Position numbers and translations under genes: made by a program
Notes under the pieces: model-generated
Seen by the model: the letters and a program-made list of their open reading frames with translations, nothing else
What the model was told of the DNA's origin: nothing
Databases searched by the model: none
NCBI GenBank assembly: GCA_024123915.1
Contig: CP099650.1
Location: 6,572,001 to 6,636,000 of the forward strand
DNA: 64,000 bases
Direction: 5' to 3'
DNA from: Oxalobacteraceae bacterium OTU3CAMAD1
Lineage (GTDB): Bacteria > Pseudomonadota > Gammaproteobacteria > Burkholderiales > Burkholderiaceae_D
In this document: positions 42,339 through 51,156 of the stretch, one piece after another
Position numbering within the stretch: the first letter of the stretch is position 1
Layout: every line of letters starts with the position of its first letter

Positions 42339-43556
42339 TTACTTGCTGTAGTCCATGATCAGCCGCGTCAACAGATACAGGCGCGGCGCGATGCTGTCGA
42401 CTTCGATATATTCCTCCGGCGTGTGGATGCCGCCGCCGACGATGCCCAGCCCGTCGATGGTCGGCACGCCGGCCGCCGCTATCAGGCTCGAATCGGCCGC
42501 GCCGCCGCTGCCTTCCAACGTCAGCTTCTTGCCCAGCTCGCCGTAAATGGCCTGCGCGCGCGCCGCCATGCCGTCGGTTGCCGCGTTTTGCGGCATCGGC
42601 GGGAAGCCACGGCGCAGCTTCGCGCTTACCTGCGTATCCGGGATCAGCTTGTTGGCGGAGATGCGCGTCATGTCCTTCTCGACCCGGTCGAACTCCTCCG
42701 CCACCGCCACCCGTACATCGGCCTCGGCGTGCGCGGCGTCCGGTATGACGTTGCTGCGCTCGCCCGCCTTGATCACGGTGAAGTTGACCGTGGTCTGCTT
42801 GCCGGCGTCACCCAGTTTGCTCAGTTGCAGCACCTGGTGCGCCGCCTCCATGGCGGCGTTGCGGCCCGCGTCCGGCGCCACGCCGGCGTGCGCCGCCTTG
42901 CCCTTGACGTCGAGCTCGATGCCGCCGCTGCCCTTGCGCCAGATCACCAGGCCATCGGCCGGACGGCCAGGCTCCAGGTTGAAAGCGACATCGTGTTCGC
43001 GCGCCTGCTTGTTGATCAGCGCCAGCGTGCCCACCGAGCCGGTTTCCTCGTTGGTGTTGAGGATCAAGGTGACCCTGGCGTAGTCGTCGAATTTGGCGTC
43101 GCGCAGCAGCTTCATCGCATACAACGCCATGACGATGCCGCCCTTGTCGTCCATGATGCCGGGACCGTAGGCCCGCTTGCCGTCGACGCGGAACGGCCGC
43201 GCCGCCGCCGTGCCGTCGCCGAACACGGTGTCCATATGCGCCACCAGCAGGATGCGGCCCTTGCCCTTGCCGGTCCAGGTGGCGACGATATTGCTCGACT
43301 TGGCGGGCAACGCCGGCAGTACTTCGATGCGCGCGCCGAGCTTTTTCAATTCCTCCTGCGCGATGGCGCCGACCTTGTCCAGCCCCGCTTCGTTGTAGGT
43401 GCCCGAATCGATATTGACCAGCCGTTCGAGCAGCGCCAAGGCCTCCGGCTTGGCCTTTTCGGCCTGCGTCAATAAGTCCTGGTTCAGCGGCGCGGCTTGT
43501 GCCGCCGCGCCGCCCAACCCCAACATCAAGCCAAGCAAAACAAAGTTCTTACGCAT
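42339..43556 (-). CDS. Exported M20 metallopeptidase (glutamate carboxypeptidase type)
   Basis: A 405-residue protein with a signal peptide (cleavage AAQA-APLN near residue 22) and the M20A fold. Zinc ligands and catalytic residues are seen in LLVAHMDTVF (His and Asp), PGIMDDKGG, LNTNEETGSVG (catalytic Glu plus ligand), NLEPGRPADG and GGGIHTPEEYIEV near the end. The dimerisation domain lies at about 205-315 (VKGKAAHAGVAPDAGRNA). It resembles carboxypeptidase G2 and would trim C-terminal glutamate or similar residues from periplasmic peptides or folates; the substrate is not certain. It is a single-gene unit. Confidence 0.88.
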   Translation of the reverse strand: MRKNFVLLGLMLGLGGAAAQAAPLNQDLLTQAEKAKPEALALLERLVNIDSGTYNEAGLDKVGAIAQEELKKLGARIEVLPALPAKSSNIVATWTGKGKGRILLVAHMDTVFGDGTAAARPFRVDGKRAYGPGIMDDKGGIVMALYAMKLLRDAKFDDYARVTLILNTNEETGSVGTLALINKQAREHDVAFNLEPGRPADGLVIWRKGSGGIELDVKGKAAHAGVAPDAGRNAAMEAAHQVLQLSKLGDAGKQTTVNFTVIKAGERSNVIPDAAHAEADVRVAVAEEFDRVEKDMTRISANKLIPDTQVSAKLRRGFPPMPQNAATDGMAARAQAIYGELGKKLTLEGSGGAADSSLIAAAGVPTIDGLGIVGGGIHTPEEYIEVDSIAPRLYLLTRLIMDYSK

Positions 43557-43622
43557 GATCGACGACCTTTATCGTTGTATGGAGGTAGCTCCATAGTAAC
43601 GCCTCGTCAACAATCATGCACC

Positions 43623-44660
43623 TCAACCACGCGGGCCCAGCACTTGGCTGAACTGCTGCCTCTCTTCGGCCGAGGCGCCCGGGCGCTTGACGGCCGTGGT
43701 CAATGCCGCACGCAGGTTGGGCGTGAGCTCCACATCGCCGCTGGTCACCGAGCTCAGTGTTTCCCGGACCAAGTCGCCGGAGGCGCCCTTCGACAGCTGC
43801 GCGATGGCGATGTTGGAAGCCTCCCCGGGTGAGCTGAGGCGGTAGAGCTTCTGCACGGCCAGCGCCCGCACGATGTCGCTGCCCTGGCCCTCCGCCAACT
43901 GGTTCAAGAGCGGGACGGCATCGGCGCGCAGATTGGCGGCATCGCCGTTTTTCTGCTCCGCGAGCGTGCCGATGAAATTGAGCCGCGCGACGGCGGTTCG
44001 ATCATCGGTTCGCGCGCCGGCCTTCAAATCGGCCAGCGCCCGCACGATCACGTCTTGCGGCGCCTGGCCCGGCAGGTTGAAGTAAGTCTCGTACATCTCC
44101 CCGAACTTGCTTTCGCTCTTGCTCTCCCAGATCGCATTCGCCTCGTGCAATACGATGCTCCGGCCATCCGACGACCCGACCAGCAGCGAGCGGATCATGT
44201 CGCGCTCCATGGCCTGATCGGCCGGCATGTTGTGATAAAACTGTTCCACGGCTTTGCCGACGGCGGGGTCGCTTTCGATCGAAGCCAGCAGCCGGGCCTG
44301 GAGTTCCTCGACCTCCGTCGACGACAGGTTATCGCGCTTCAGTATCTTGTCGACGAAGCCCCGCAGACTTGCTCCCGCCTCATCCGCAGTGTATGGCTTG
44401 ACGACGTCAGCACCGGCGGAGTCGGAACCGGACTCACCCCGGACGCCGCCCTCCCCGGCGGGCAAGGCCGCTGGCGCGGCGGAGACCATCGGCGCACGCG
44501 CCAATAGCACATTAAAACCGTCGGCATGCGGCGCTGCGGCCTTGTCCACCCGAGGCTCGCTGCGGGAAACGAAGTAGCTCCCCGCCGCGATCAAGAGACA
44601 GCCGCCGATGACCACCGCCACAACGACGCGGGGCGAGGAAAAATGTAGTTTGAAAGGCAT
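43623..44660 (-). CDS. Membrane-anchored protein of unknown function
   Basis: I do not recognise a family. With the ATG at 44658-44660 the product is 345 residues: a short cytoplasmic N-terminus, one membrane helix at about 12-30 (VVVAVVIGGCLLIAAGSYFV), a low-complexity linker (35-85), and a soluble helical part outside the membrane. The last 170 residues (TAVARLNFIGTLAEQKNGDA, VPLLNQLAEGQGSDIVRALA, IAIAQLSKGASGDLVRETL) look like consecutive helical hairpins of HEAT/ARM type. The gene starts 13 bp after the upstream gene for a secreted cysteine-rich protein, so they are probably one unit and may act together. Confidence 0.7.
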   Translation of the reverse strand: MPFKLHFSSPRVVVAVVIGGCLLIAAGSYFVSRSEPRVDKAAAPHADGFNVLLARAPMVSAAPAALPAGEGGVRGESGSDSAGADVVKPYTADEAGASLRGFVDKILKRDNLSSTEVEELQARLLASIESDPAVGKAVEQFYHNMPADQAMERDMIRSLLVGSSDGRSIVLHEANAIWESKSESKFGEMYETYFNLPGQAPQDVIVRALADLKAGARTDDRTAVARLNFIGTLAEQKNGDAANLRADAVPLLNQLAEGQGSDIVRALAVQKLYRLSSPGEASNIAIAQLSKGASGDLVRETLSSVTSGDVELTPNLRAALTTAVKRPGASAEERQQFSQVLGPRG

Positions 44661-44673
44661 TGTGGCGACGTCC

Positions 44674-45249
44674 TTAAATCTTGTCGTACTGGCAGCTGCT
44701 GCCACGCCATTCGGGCAGGTAGCCCTCGATGGTGTAGGCGCCGCCCACATAGGTGCAACGCCAGCTCGGGCCGCCCATCCAGTCGGACCGCCAGCCGGCG
44801 GGGCAGCTCGACCGCAGTGTCAGATAATTTTCCGCACCGAGCACGCGCATTTTGCCCCGGCGCTCGCTGAAGTTGATGACTGCGCGGCCTTTCCAGCCCA
44901 CCTTCGGGCTGCAGGTGACGGTTTCACTGCGAATATTGCAGGCCGACCAGGAATGGTTGGCCGAAGCGTTGATCTCCATGCCACCGATCTTGGTCGGAAT
45001 GGCCCATTTGGCGCCAATGTTAAAACCGGTTGTCCGGCACTGGGAATGGCCGGTGGTCAATGCCACGGAACCGCAGCTACCGCCCCGATCGCTGAAACAA
45101 TAGTGCCAACTTGAACCGTCCAGGTAGTAACCGTGCTGGTCCTTGCCAATCCAGCCCCAGAACTGCGTGTTGAGCTGTTGTGCACCGGCCAGGCCGCTGT
45201 AGGCGGCCATCAAAACAAACAAAAAAGTAATCTTTATGGATTTCATCAT
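44674..45249 (-). CDS. Secreted cysteine-rich protein of unknown function
   Basis: No family recognised. The 191-residue precursor begins MMKSIKITFLFVLMAAYSG and is cut near AGAQQ (about residue 24). The mature part of about 165 residues contains eight Cys, enough for four disulfides, and is unusually rich in Trp and Gly (FWGWIGKDQHGYYLDG, WHYCFSDRGGSCGS, RSDWMGGPSWRCTYVGG). It has no catalytic motif known to me. The first of two adjacent ATG codons (45247-45249) is chosen. It is the first gene of a two-gene unit with the membrane-anchored protein. A role as an extracellular binding protein or envelope-damaging effector would be guesswork. Confidence 0.7.
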   Translation of the reverse strand: MMKSIKITFLFVLMAAYSGLAGAQQLNTQFWGWIGKDQHGYYLDGSSWHYCFSDRGGSCGSVALTTGHSQCRTTGFNIGAKWAIPTKIGGMEINASANHSWSACNIRSETVTCSPKVGWKGRAVINFSERRGKMRVLGAENYLTLRSSCPAGWRSDWMGGPSWRCTYVGGAYTIEGYLPEWRGSSCQYDKI

Positions 45250-45487
45250 GGGTTCCCGAGTGAGGTTTGCACTGCGATGCGTGACGATGGGTGTATTGGG
45301 GTTTAAGAAATTTTTTCTAATGAACAACCACGGAAAGCTTACAAATCTTTTGTTACGGCATCGTTACGGCATGAAACTAGTCCAACTTGCACCTAGCTCA
45401 TCCATGCCTTAAAATTCCAAGCTGATAACGCTCTGGTCCTGCAGCCGCTGCACGGCAACCAGTTTTCCAGACTCTTTACGGTGACTA

Positions 45488-46774
45488 TTGGATACCGTGC
45501 CCTTATGGGTGCAACTTCTTGCACTCGCCCTCCTGATCTTGTGCTCGGCCTTTTTCGCCATGGCCGAAACCGCCCTGATGGCGGCCAACCGCTATCGCCT
45601 GCGCCACGAGGCCAAGCGCGGCAGCCGCGCCGCGATCACCACCCTGTGGCTGCTCGACCGCACCGATAAGCTGCTGTCGCTGATCCTGATCGCCAACACC
45701 TTGGTCAACGCCATGGCCACCGCGCTGGTGACGTCGATCGCCATCGAATACTTCGGCCACGACGACAACGTCATCATCATCTCGACCGGCGTGGTGGCGT
45801 TCCTGCTGATCGTGTTCGCCGAAATCTCGCCCAAGATGATCGGCGCCACCTATCCCGAGCGCATCGCGCTGCCCACCAGCGTCGTGCTGCGGCCGCTGAT
45901 GGCGCTGTTCAAGCCGGTACTGTGGTTCGTCAACCTGTTCGTCGCCCAGGTGCTGCGGCTGTTCCGCACCAAGGCGGTCGCCCATCTGCAGGACGAGCGC
46001 GTGTCGCCCGAGGAGCTGCGCTCGATCGTGCTCGAGGGCGGAAACTTCATCCCGCAAAAGCACAAGAGCATCCTGCTCAACCTGTTCGATCTGGAAACCA
46101 TCGTCGTCGAGGACATCATGACGCCGCGCTCGCAGATCGAGGCGCTGGACCTGGAACAGTCGGTCGAGGAGATCAAGCGCGAACTGACCACCTGCTACCA
46201 CAACAAGCTGCCCGTCTACGAGGGCGAGATCAACCGCATCGTCGGCATCCTGCATGTGCGCAAGGCGGTGGCGCTGCTGAACCAGGAAGAAGAATTGACG
46301 GTCGAGCACTTCCGCGAGCTGCTGACCACGCCCTACTTCATCCCGCAGGACACCGGCGTCTTCACGCAGTTGCAGTACTTCCAGGAGCGCAAGGAGCGCC
46401 TGGGCATCATCGTCGACGAGTACGGCGAGGTGCAGGGCCTGGTGACCCTGGACGACATCATCGAGGAAATGATCGGTGAATTCACGACATCGATGCCGGG
46501 CGACGCCCGCGCCGACAGCTTCGCCTGGAACGAGCAGGGCGAGTGCCTGCTGGAGGGTGCCACGGCCCTACGCGACGTCAACAAACGCCTGGGCCTGAAC
46601 TTCCCGCTCGACGGCCCCAAAACGCTGAACGGCATGCTGCTGGAATTGTTGCAAGAAATTCCAGAAGCGCCGATCAGTATCAAAATAGGCAACTGCATCA
46701 TCGAGGTGATCCAGGCCCATGATCAATCCATCAAAGTCGTCAAATTGATACGTCCGGGCACGAAACGCGGTTAA
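45488..46774 (+). CDS. HlyC/CorC family (CNNM) transporter-like protein
   Basis: The 428-residue protein has an N-terminal DUF21/CNNM membrane domain with about four helices (LLALALLILCSAFFAMAETA at the start, VVAFLLIVFAEISPKMIGA), a cytoplasmic CBS pair (about 205-330, MTPRSQIEALDLEQ and LGIIVDEYGEVQGLVTLDD) and a C-terminal CorC_HlyC domain (about 345-425). Relatives are CorB/YfjD-type magnesium or cobalt transport proteins. The predicted start is TTG at 45488 (MDTVPLW); GTG at 45497 is an alternative. It lies upstream of pilB, a common order in Burkholderiales, though separated by 155 bp. Confidence 0.88.
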   Translation: MDTVPLWVQLLALALLILCSAFFAMAETALMAANRYRLRHEAKRGSRAAITTLWLLDRTDKLLSLILIANTLVNAMATALVTSIAIEYFGHDDNVIIISTGVVAFLLIVFAEISPKMIGATYPERIALPTSVVLRPLMALFKPVLWFVNLFVAQVLRLFRTKAVAHLQDERVSPEELRSIVLEGGNFIPQKHKSILLNLFDLETIVVEDIMTPRSQIEALDLEQSVEEIKRELTTCYHNKLPVYEGEINRIVGILHVRKAVALLNQEEELTVEHFRELLTTPYFIPQDTGVFTQLQYFQERKERLGIIVDEYGEVQGLVTLDDIIEEMIGEFTTSMPGDARADSFAWNEQGECLLEGATALRDVNKRLGLNFPLDGPKTLNGMLLELLQEIPEAPISIKIGNCIIEVIQAHDQSIKVVKLIRPGTKRG

Positions 46775-46929
46775 ACGCGGTGTCTGATTGCTAAGCCCAC
46801 GTGGCGAACGCAACACCCGGGCGTACAATCGTTTCTTGGCAGCGACAAATAGACGACAAGGCTTTACAAAATTAGTGCTCAAGAGCATGATTCTTTGACC
46901 GCCCGTCCCCTATCAAGATAGATGCTTCT

Positions 46930-48666
46930 ATGGCAGCAGTCCTACCCAACGCCCCGCCAGGCGCCCCGATGCCGGGGTTGGCGCGCGCATTGCTGCAAGC
47001 CGGACGGCTCTCCGCCATGCAAGCCGAGGCGCTGCAAAAAAAATCCGTGCTCGACAAACTGGCCTTCATCGACGTGCTACTCTCGAGCGGCGTGATCGAC
47101 GCCCGCGCCCTCGCCGCCTTCTGCGCCGAAACGTTCGCCTACCCGCTGATGGATGTGACCGCGCTCAACCTCGACGCGCTGCCGGCCAAGGCCATCGACA
47201 ATAAACTGATGCAGGCCCAGCGCGTCATCGCCCTGGCCAAGCGCGGCAACAAGATGTCGGTCGCCATTTCCGATCCGACCAATCTGCAGGCGCTCGACCA
47301 GATCAAGTTCCAGACCGAGTCCACGGTCGAGCCCGTCATCGTGCCGCACGACGCGCTGTTGCAGCTGCTCGCCCGGCTCAACAAGACCAGCGAACAAAGC
47401 ATTTCGGAACTGGCCGGCGACGAAGCGGACATCCAGTTCGCCGAAGAGGAAAGCGCGGCGGCGGCGGTGGCGGCGGCCGAGTCGGCCCCCAACGACGTCG
47501 AGGACGCGCCGGTGGTGCGCTTCCTCAACAAGATGCTGATGGACGCGGTCAACATGGGCGCGTCGGACTTGCACTTCGAACCGTTCGAGAAATTCTACCG
47601 GGTGCGCTTCCGCGTCGACGGCGTGCTGATGGAGCACGCCCAGCCGCCGATCTCGATCAAAGAAAAGCTGGTCTCGCGCATCAAGGTGCTCGCCAAGCTC
47701 GACATCTCGGAAAAGCGCGTGCCGCAGGACGGGCGCATGCGCCTGATCGTCTCGCCCACCAAGACCATCGACCTGCGCATCTCGACCCTGCCGACCTTGT
47801 TCGGCGAGAAGACCGTCATGCGTATCCTCGACGCCACGCAGGCGCAAATGGGCATCGACGCGCTCGGCTACGATCCGGACCAGAAGGACATCCTGCTCGA
47901 GGCCATCCAGCGCCCGTACGGCATGGTGCTGGTGACCGGGCCGACCGGCTCGGGCAAGACGGTGTCGCTGTACACCTGCCTGAACGTCATCAACAAGCCC
48001 GGCATCAACATCTCCACCGCCGAGGACCCGGCCGAGATCAACCTGCCGGGCGTGAACCAGGTCAACGTCAACGACAAGGCCGGGTTGACGTTCCCGGTGG
48101 CGTTGAAGTCGTTCCTGCGCCAGGACCCGGACATCATCATGGTCGGCGAGATCCGCGACCTGGAAACGGCCGACATCGCCATCAAGGCGGCACAGACCGG
48201 GCACATGGTGTTCTCGACCCTGCACACCAACGACGCGCCGTCGACCCTGACGCGGCTGATGAACATGGGCGTGGCGCCGTTCAATATCGCCTCGTCGGTG
48301 ATTTTGATCACGGCGCAGCGGCTGGCGCGGCGCCTGTGCAACTGCAAGCAGCCGGTCGATATCTCGCACGACCTGCTGCTCAAGGCCGGCTTCAAGGAGC
48401 ATGAACTGGACGGCAGCTGGAAGCCCTACGGCCCGGTGGGCTGCGAGCGCTGCAATGGCGGCGGCTACAAGGGCCGGGTCGGCATCTACCAGATCATGCC
48501 GATCACGCCGGCCATCGAAAGCATCATCCTCGCGCACGGCAACTCGATGGAAATCGCCGCCAAATCCGAAGAGGAAGGCGTGAAGTCGCTGCGCCAGTCG
48601 GGGCTGGTGAAGGTTAGGAACGGCCTGACCAGCCTGGAAGAAGTGCTCGGCTGTACCAACGAATAA
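46930..48666 (+). CDS. pilB: Type IV pilus assembly ATPase PilB
   Basis: PilB powers pilus extension at the inner membrane. The 578-residue protein has the N-terminal T2SSE/MshEN domain (about 20-170), then GASDLHFEPFEKFYRVRFRV near 212, and the ATPase core with Walker A VTGPTGSGKTVSLYT near 340, Asp box, Walker B-like DPDIIMVGEIRDLETADIA and FSTLHTNDAPSTLTRL (His box). The tetracysteine zinc motif is present as CNCKQP and CERCNGGGYKG, typical of the PilB/GspE branch. pilC follows after 23 bp. No pilA or pilT is in the window. Confidence 0.96.
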   Translation: MAAVLPNAPPGAPMPGLARALLQAGRLSAMQAEALQKKSVLDKLAFIDVLLSSGVIDARALAAFCAETFAYPLMDVTALNLDALPAKAIDNKLMQAQRVIALAKRGNKMSVAISDPTNLQALDQIKFQTESTVEPVIVPHDALLQLLARLNKTSEQSISELAGDEADIQFAEEESAAAAVAAAESAPNDVEDAPVVRFLNKMLMDAVNMGASDLHFEPFEKFYRVRFRVDGVLMEHAQPPISIKEKLVSRIKVLAKLDISEKRVPQDGRMRLIVSPTKTIDLRISTLPTLFGEKTVMRILDATQAQMGIDALGYDPDQKDILLEAIQRPYGMVLVTGPTGSGKTVSLYTCLNVINKPGINISTAEDPAEINLPGVNQVNVNDKAGLTFPVALKSFLRQDPDIIMVGEIRDLETADIAIKAAQTGHMVFSTLHTNDAPSTLTRLMNMGVAPFNIASSVILITAQRLARRLCNCKQPVDISHDLLLKAGFKEHELDGSWKPYGPVGCERCNGGGYKGRVGIYQIMPITPAIESIILAHGNSMEIAAKSEEEGVKSLRQSGLVKVRNGLTSLEEVLGCTNE

Positions 48667-48689
48667 GCGCTAAAAAAAGGACAACGATC

Positions 48690-49913
48690 ATGGCGACTTC
48701 GGGCAACGCGGGCAACCAGGTCAAGGAAATGATCTTCGCCTGGGAGGGCAAGGACAAGACCGGCAAGACGGTGCGCGGCGAGATGCGCGCCGGCGGCGAA
48801 GCCGTGGTCAACGTCACCCTGCGCCGCCAGGGCATCATGGTCACCAAGGTCAAGAAAAAGGCCTACCGTAGCGGCAAGCGCATCACCGACAAGGACATCT
48901 CGCTGTTCACGCGCCAGCTGGCGACGATGATGAAGGCCGGCGTACCGCTGCTGCAATCGTTCGACATCGTCGGCAAGGGCCACGCCAACCCGTCGGTGTC
49001 CAAGCTGGTGATGGACCTGCGCGCCGACATCGAAACCGGCACCAGCCTGAACCAGGCTTTCCGCAAATTCCCGCTGTACTTCGATCCGCTGTTCTGCAAC
49101 CTGGTCGGCGCCGGCGAACAGGCCGGCATCCTGGAGGACCTGCTGACCCGGCTGGCGATCTACAAGGAAAAAACGCTGGCCATGAAGGCCAAGATCAAAT
49201 CGGCGCTGATGTATCCGGTGTCGATCCTCGCGGTGGCGTTCATCGTCACGGCGGTGATTATGATCTGGGTGGTGCCGGCGTTTAAGGAGGTGTTCGCCAG
49301 CTTCGGCGCCAACCTGCCGGCGCCAACCCTGTTCGTCATGGCGCTGTCGGAGTTCTTCGTGACCTGGTGGCACGTGATCTTCTTTACCATCGGCATGGGG
49401 ATCTATTTGTTCTTCCGCGCTTGGCAACGCTCGCTGCAAATGCAGCGCTTCATGGACAAGCTGCTGCTCAAGCTGCCGGTGTTTGGCGATGTGATCCGCA
49501 AAGCCACGATCGCCCGCTGGACGCGCACCCTGGCGACGATGTTCGCCGCCGGCGTGCCGCTGGTCGAATCGCTCGACTCGGTCGGCGGCGCGGCCGGCAA
49601 CGCGGTGTACCTGGACGCCACGCGCAAGATCCAGAACGAGGTCAGCACCGGCACCAGCCTGACGGTGGCGATGCAGAACGTCGAGGTGTTCCCCAACATG
49701 GTCACGCAGATGGTCGCCATCGGCGAGGAATCGGGCTCGCTCGACGCCATGCTGGGCAAGGTGGCCGATTTCTATGAAGAGGAAGTGGACGAGGCAGTGG
49801 CATCGCTGTCGAGCTTGATGGAGCCGGCGATCATGGTGATCCTGGGCGTGCTGATCGGCGGGCTGGTGGTGGCGATGTATTTGCCGATATTCAAGTTGGG
49901 GTCGGTGGTGTAG
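48690..49913 (+). CDS. pilC: Type IV pilus inner-membrane platform protein PilC
   Basis: The 407-residue protein has two T2SSF domains (about 72-195 and 275-398), each with the family pattern: FTRQLATMMKAGVPLLQSFD and ARWTRTLATMFAAGVPLVES. Three membrane segments are visible (about 172-195, 225-245, 378-400). It forms the platform rotated by PilB during pilus assembly. The start is supported by AGGA upstream. It is transcribed with pilB; pilD follows after the oppositely oriented kinase gene. Confidence 0.96.
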   Translation: MATSGNAGNQVKEMIFAWEGKDKTGKTVRGEMRAGGEAVVNVTLRRQGIMVTKVKKKAYRSGKRITDKDISLFTRQLATMMKAGVPLLQSFDIVGKGHANPSVSKLVMDLRADIETGTSLNQAFRKFPLYFDPLFCNLVGAGEQAGILEDLLTRLAIYKEKTLAMKAKIKSALMYPVSILAVAFIVTAVIMIWVVPAFKEVFASFGANLPAPTLFVMALSEFFVTWWHVIFFTIGMGIYLFFRAWQRSLQMQRFMDKLLLKLPVFGDVIRKATIARWTRTLATMFAAGVPLVESLDSVGGAAGNAVYLDATRKIQNEVSTGTSLTVAMQNVEVFPNMVTQMVAIGEESGSLDAMLGKVADFYEEEVDEAVASLSSLMEPAIMVILGVLIGGLVVAMYLPIFKLGSVV

Positions 49914-49994
49914 GGGAATGTGCGAACAAGCGGACGCAAGAGTACATGCATGCACGGTTACGCTGCGACACGGGACGCAGAAATTACGTGGAGA

Positions 49995-50091
49995 CACGTA
50001 GGGCGGATTAGGCGGAACGCCGTAATCGGCCATCGATGAGCCGTTGGCGGCGCATACATGGCCGATTACGCTTCGCTAATCCGCCCACGTG
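49995..50091. repeat. Interspersed palindromic repeat, copy 6
   Basis: Full copy between the convergent pilC and kinase genes, GGCGGAACGCC-loop arm left, GCGAAGC-loop arm right. The right end lacks two bases compared with the others (CCGCCCACGTG instead of CCGCCCTACGTG). Confidence 0.88.
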
Positions 50092-50124
50092 TCTCTCAGG
50101 TTTTACCGGGTTTACCGGCACCGG

Positions 50125-50940
50125 TTAGCCACGCGATTCCGTGCGGCCCAGCCAGGCCGCGAATCGTTGCCGCCAGCGCCCTCCCCGCTTGCCATGCGGC
50201 GGATAGCACACCTTGCCCGGGACCTTTAGTATCACTTCCGTCCCGCGCTCGGGCAGACTCAACACCTCCACGCCGCCGCCCATGCGCTCAGCCCGCTCAC
50301 GCATGCCGCTCAGGCCGCGATAGCCCGCCTCGGGCGCTAGCACCGCATCGATCCCCTTGCCGTCATCCCGCACGAACAGCGAAAAGTACTCGCAGCCATA
50401 CACCAGCTCCAACTCGATACGGCCCGCCTGCGCATGCTGAAACGCGTTGAACATGGCCTCGCGCCCGATCCGAAAAATCTCCTCGCCGAACTCGCCATCC
50501 AGCGGCAGCGCCTTGCCGGTGACGATCATCCTGAACGGCGTCTTGAAATTGTCCCGCAGCGAGTGCCCGACTTGCGCGAACGCTTGGCTGACGTTGTCTC
50601 CGTAGACCATCGGCGTGCGCAGCGCCAGCACCTGATGACGGCCGTCGGCCAACACCTCGTCGGCCTGGTCAAGGATGGCTTCGATCGTGTCGCGCTCGGC
50701 GCTGCCGCCGGGCAGCCGCTGGCCGACGCTTTGCACCCGCAGCAGCACGCCCTGCACGCTTTGCAGCAGCGTGTCGTGCAGCTCGAAGGCGACGCGCTCG
50801 CGCTCCTCCAGTTGCTTGAGCCGGGATTCGTAGCGGCGCGCGATGTTGCGCAGGCAAATCCGGAAGAACACGCCCAGCAGCAAGCATTCCAGGATCAACC
50901 CCAACATCACAAATAAAGGTGTCTGTATGAACAACAGCAA
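50125..50940 (-). CDS. Sensor histidine kinase, HisKA_3 type, without sensor domain
   Basis: The 271-residue protein has one N-terminal membrane helix (LFVMLGLILECLLLGVFFRI), a HisKA_3 dimerisation/phosphoacceptor domain (VAFELHDTLLQSVQG, His near residue 54) and a HATPase domain (GREAMFNAFQHAQ as N box, RDDGKGIDA, YRGLSGMRERAERMGGG). Histidine kinases with this C-terminal half usually follow a large periplasmic beta-propeller and Y_Y_Y domain; here only the membrane-to-C-terminal part remains. No response regulator is adjacent. It may be an N-terminally truncated remnant or a short kinase sensing within the membrane. It is inserted on the opposite strand between pilC and pilD, which are adjacent in many relatives. 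Confidence 0.8.
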   Translation of the reverse strand: MLLFIQTPLFVMLGLILECLLLGVFFRICLRNIARRYESRLKQLEERERVAFELHDTLLQSVQGVLLRVQSVGQRLPGGSAERDTIEAILDQADEVLADGRHQVLALRTPMVYGDNVSQAFAQVGHSLRDNFKTPFRMIVTGKALPLDGEFGEEIFRIGREAMFNAFQHAQAGRIELELVYGCEYFSLFVRDDGKGIDAVLAPEAGYRGLSGMRERAERMGGGVEVLSLPERGTEVILKVPGKVCYPPHGKRGGRWRQRFAAWLGRTESRG

Positions 50941-51156
50941 AAACGGCTCCGTGCGGCGTGGGTTGCAATATAAGTTTCGATATCCGGTCCCCGCACATTG
51001 CCATCATTTCAATATCCTTCCCATATCCCCAACGAGGGAGGCAGCGCGCCGGCCGTCCGGCGCCGCAAGCCCTGAAAAACGCCCCGCAATGTTGCTGTGA
51101 TGCTTTAATATGGGCCTGTGACCACCTACCCGCCCGCCCAGGGCCGATGACTCCGT

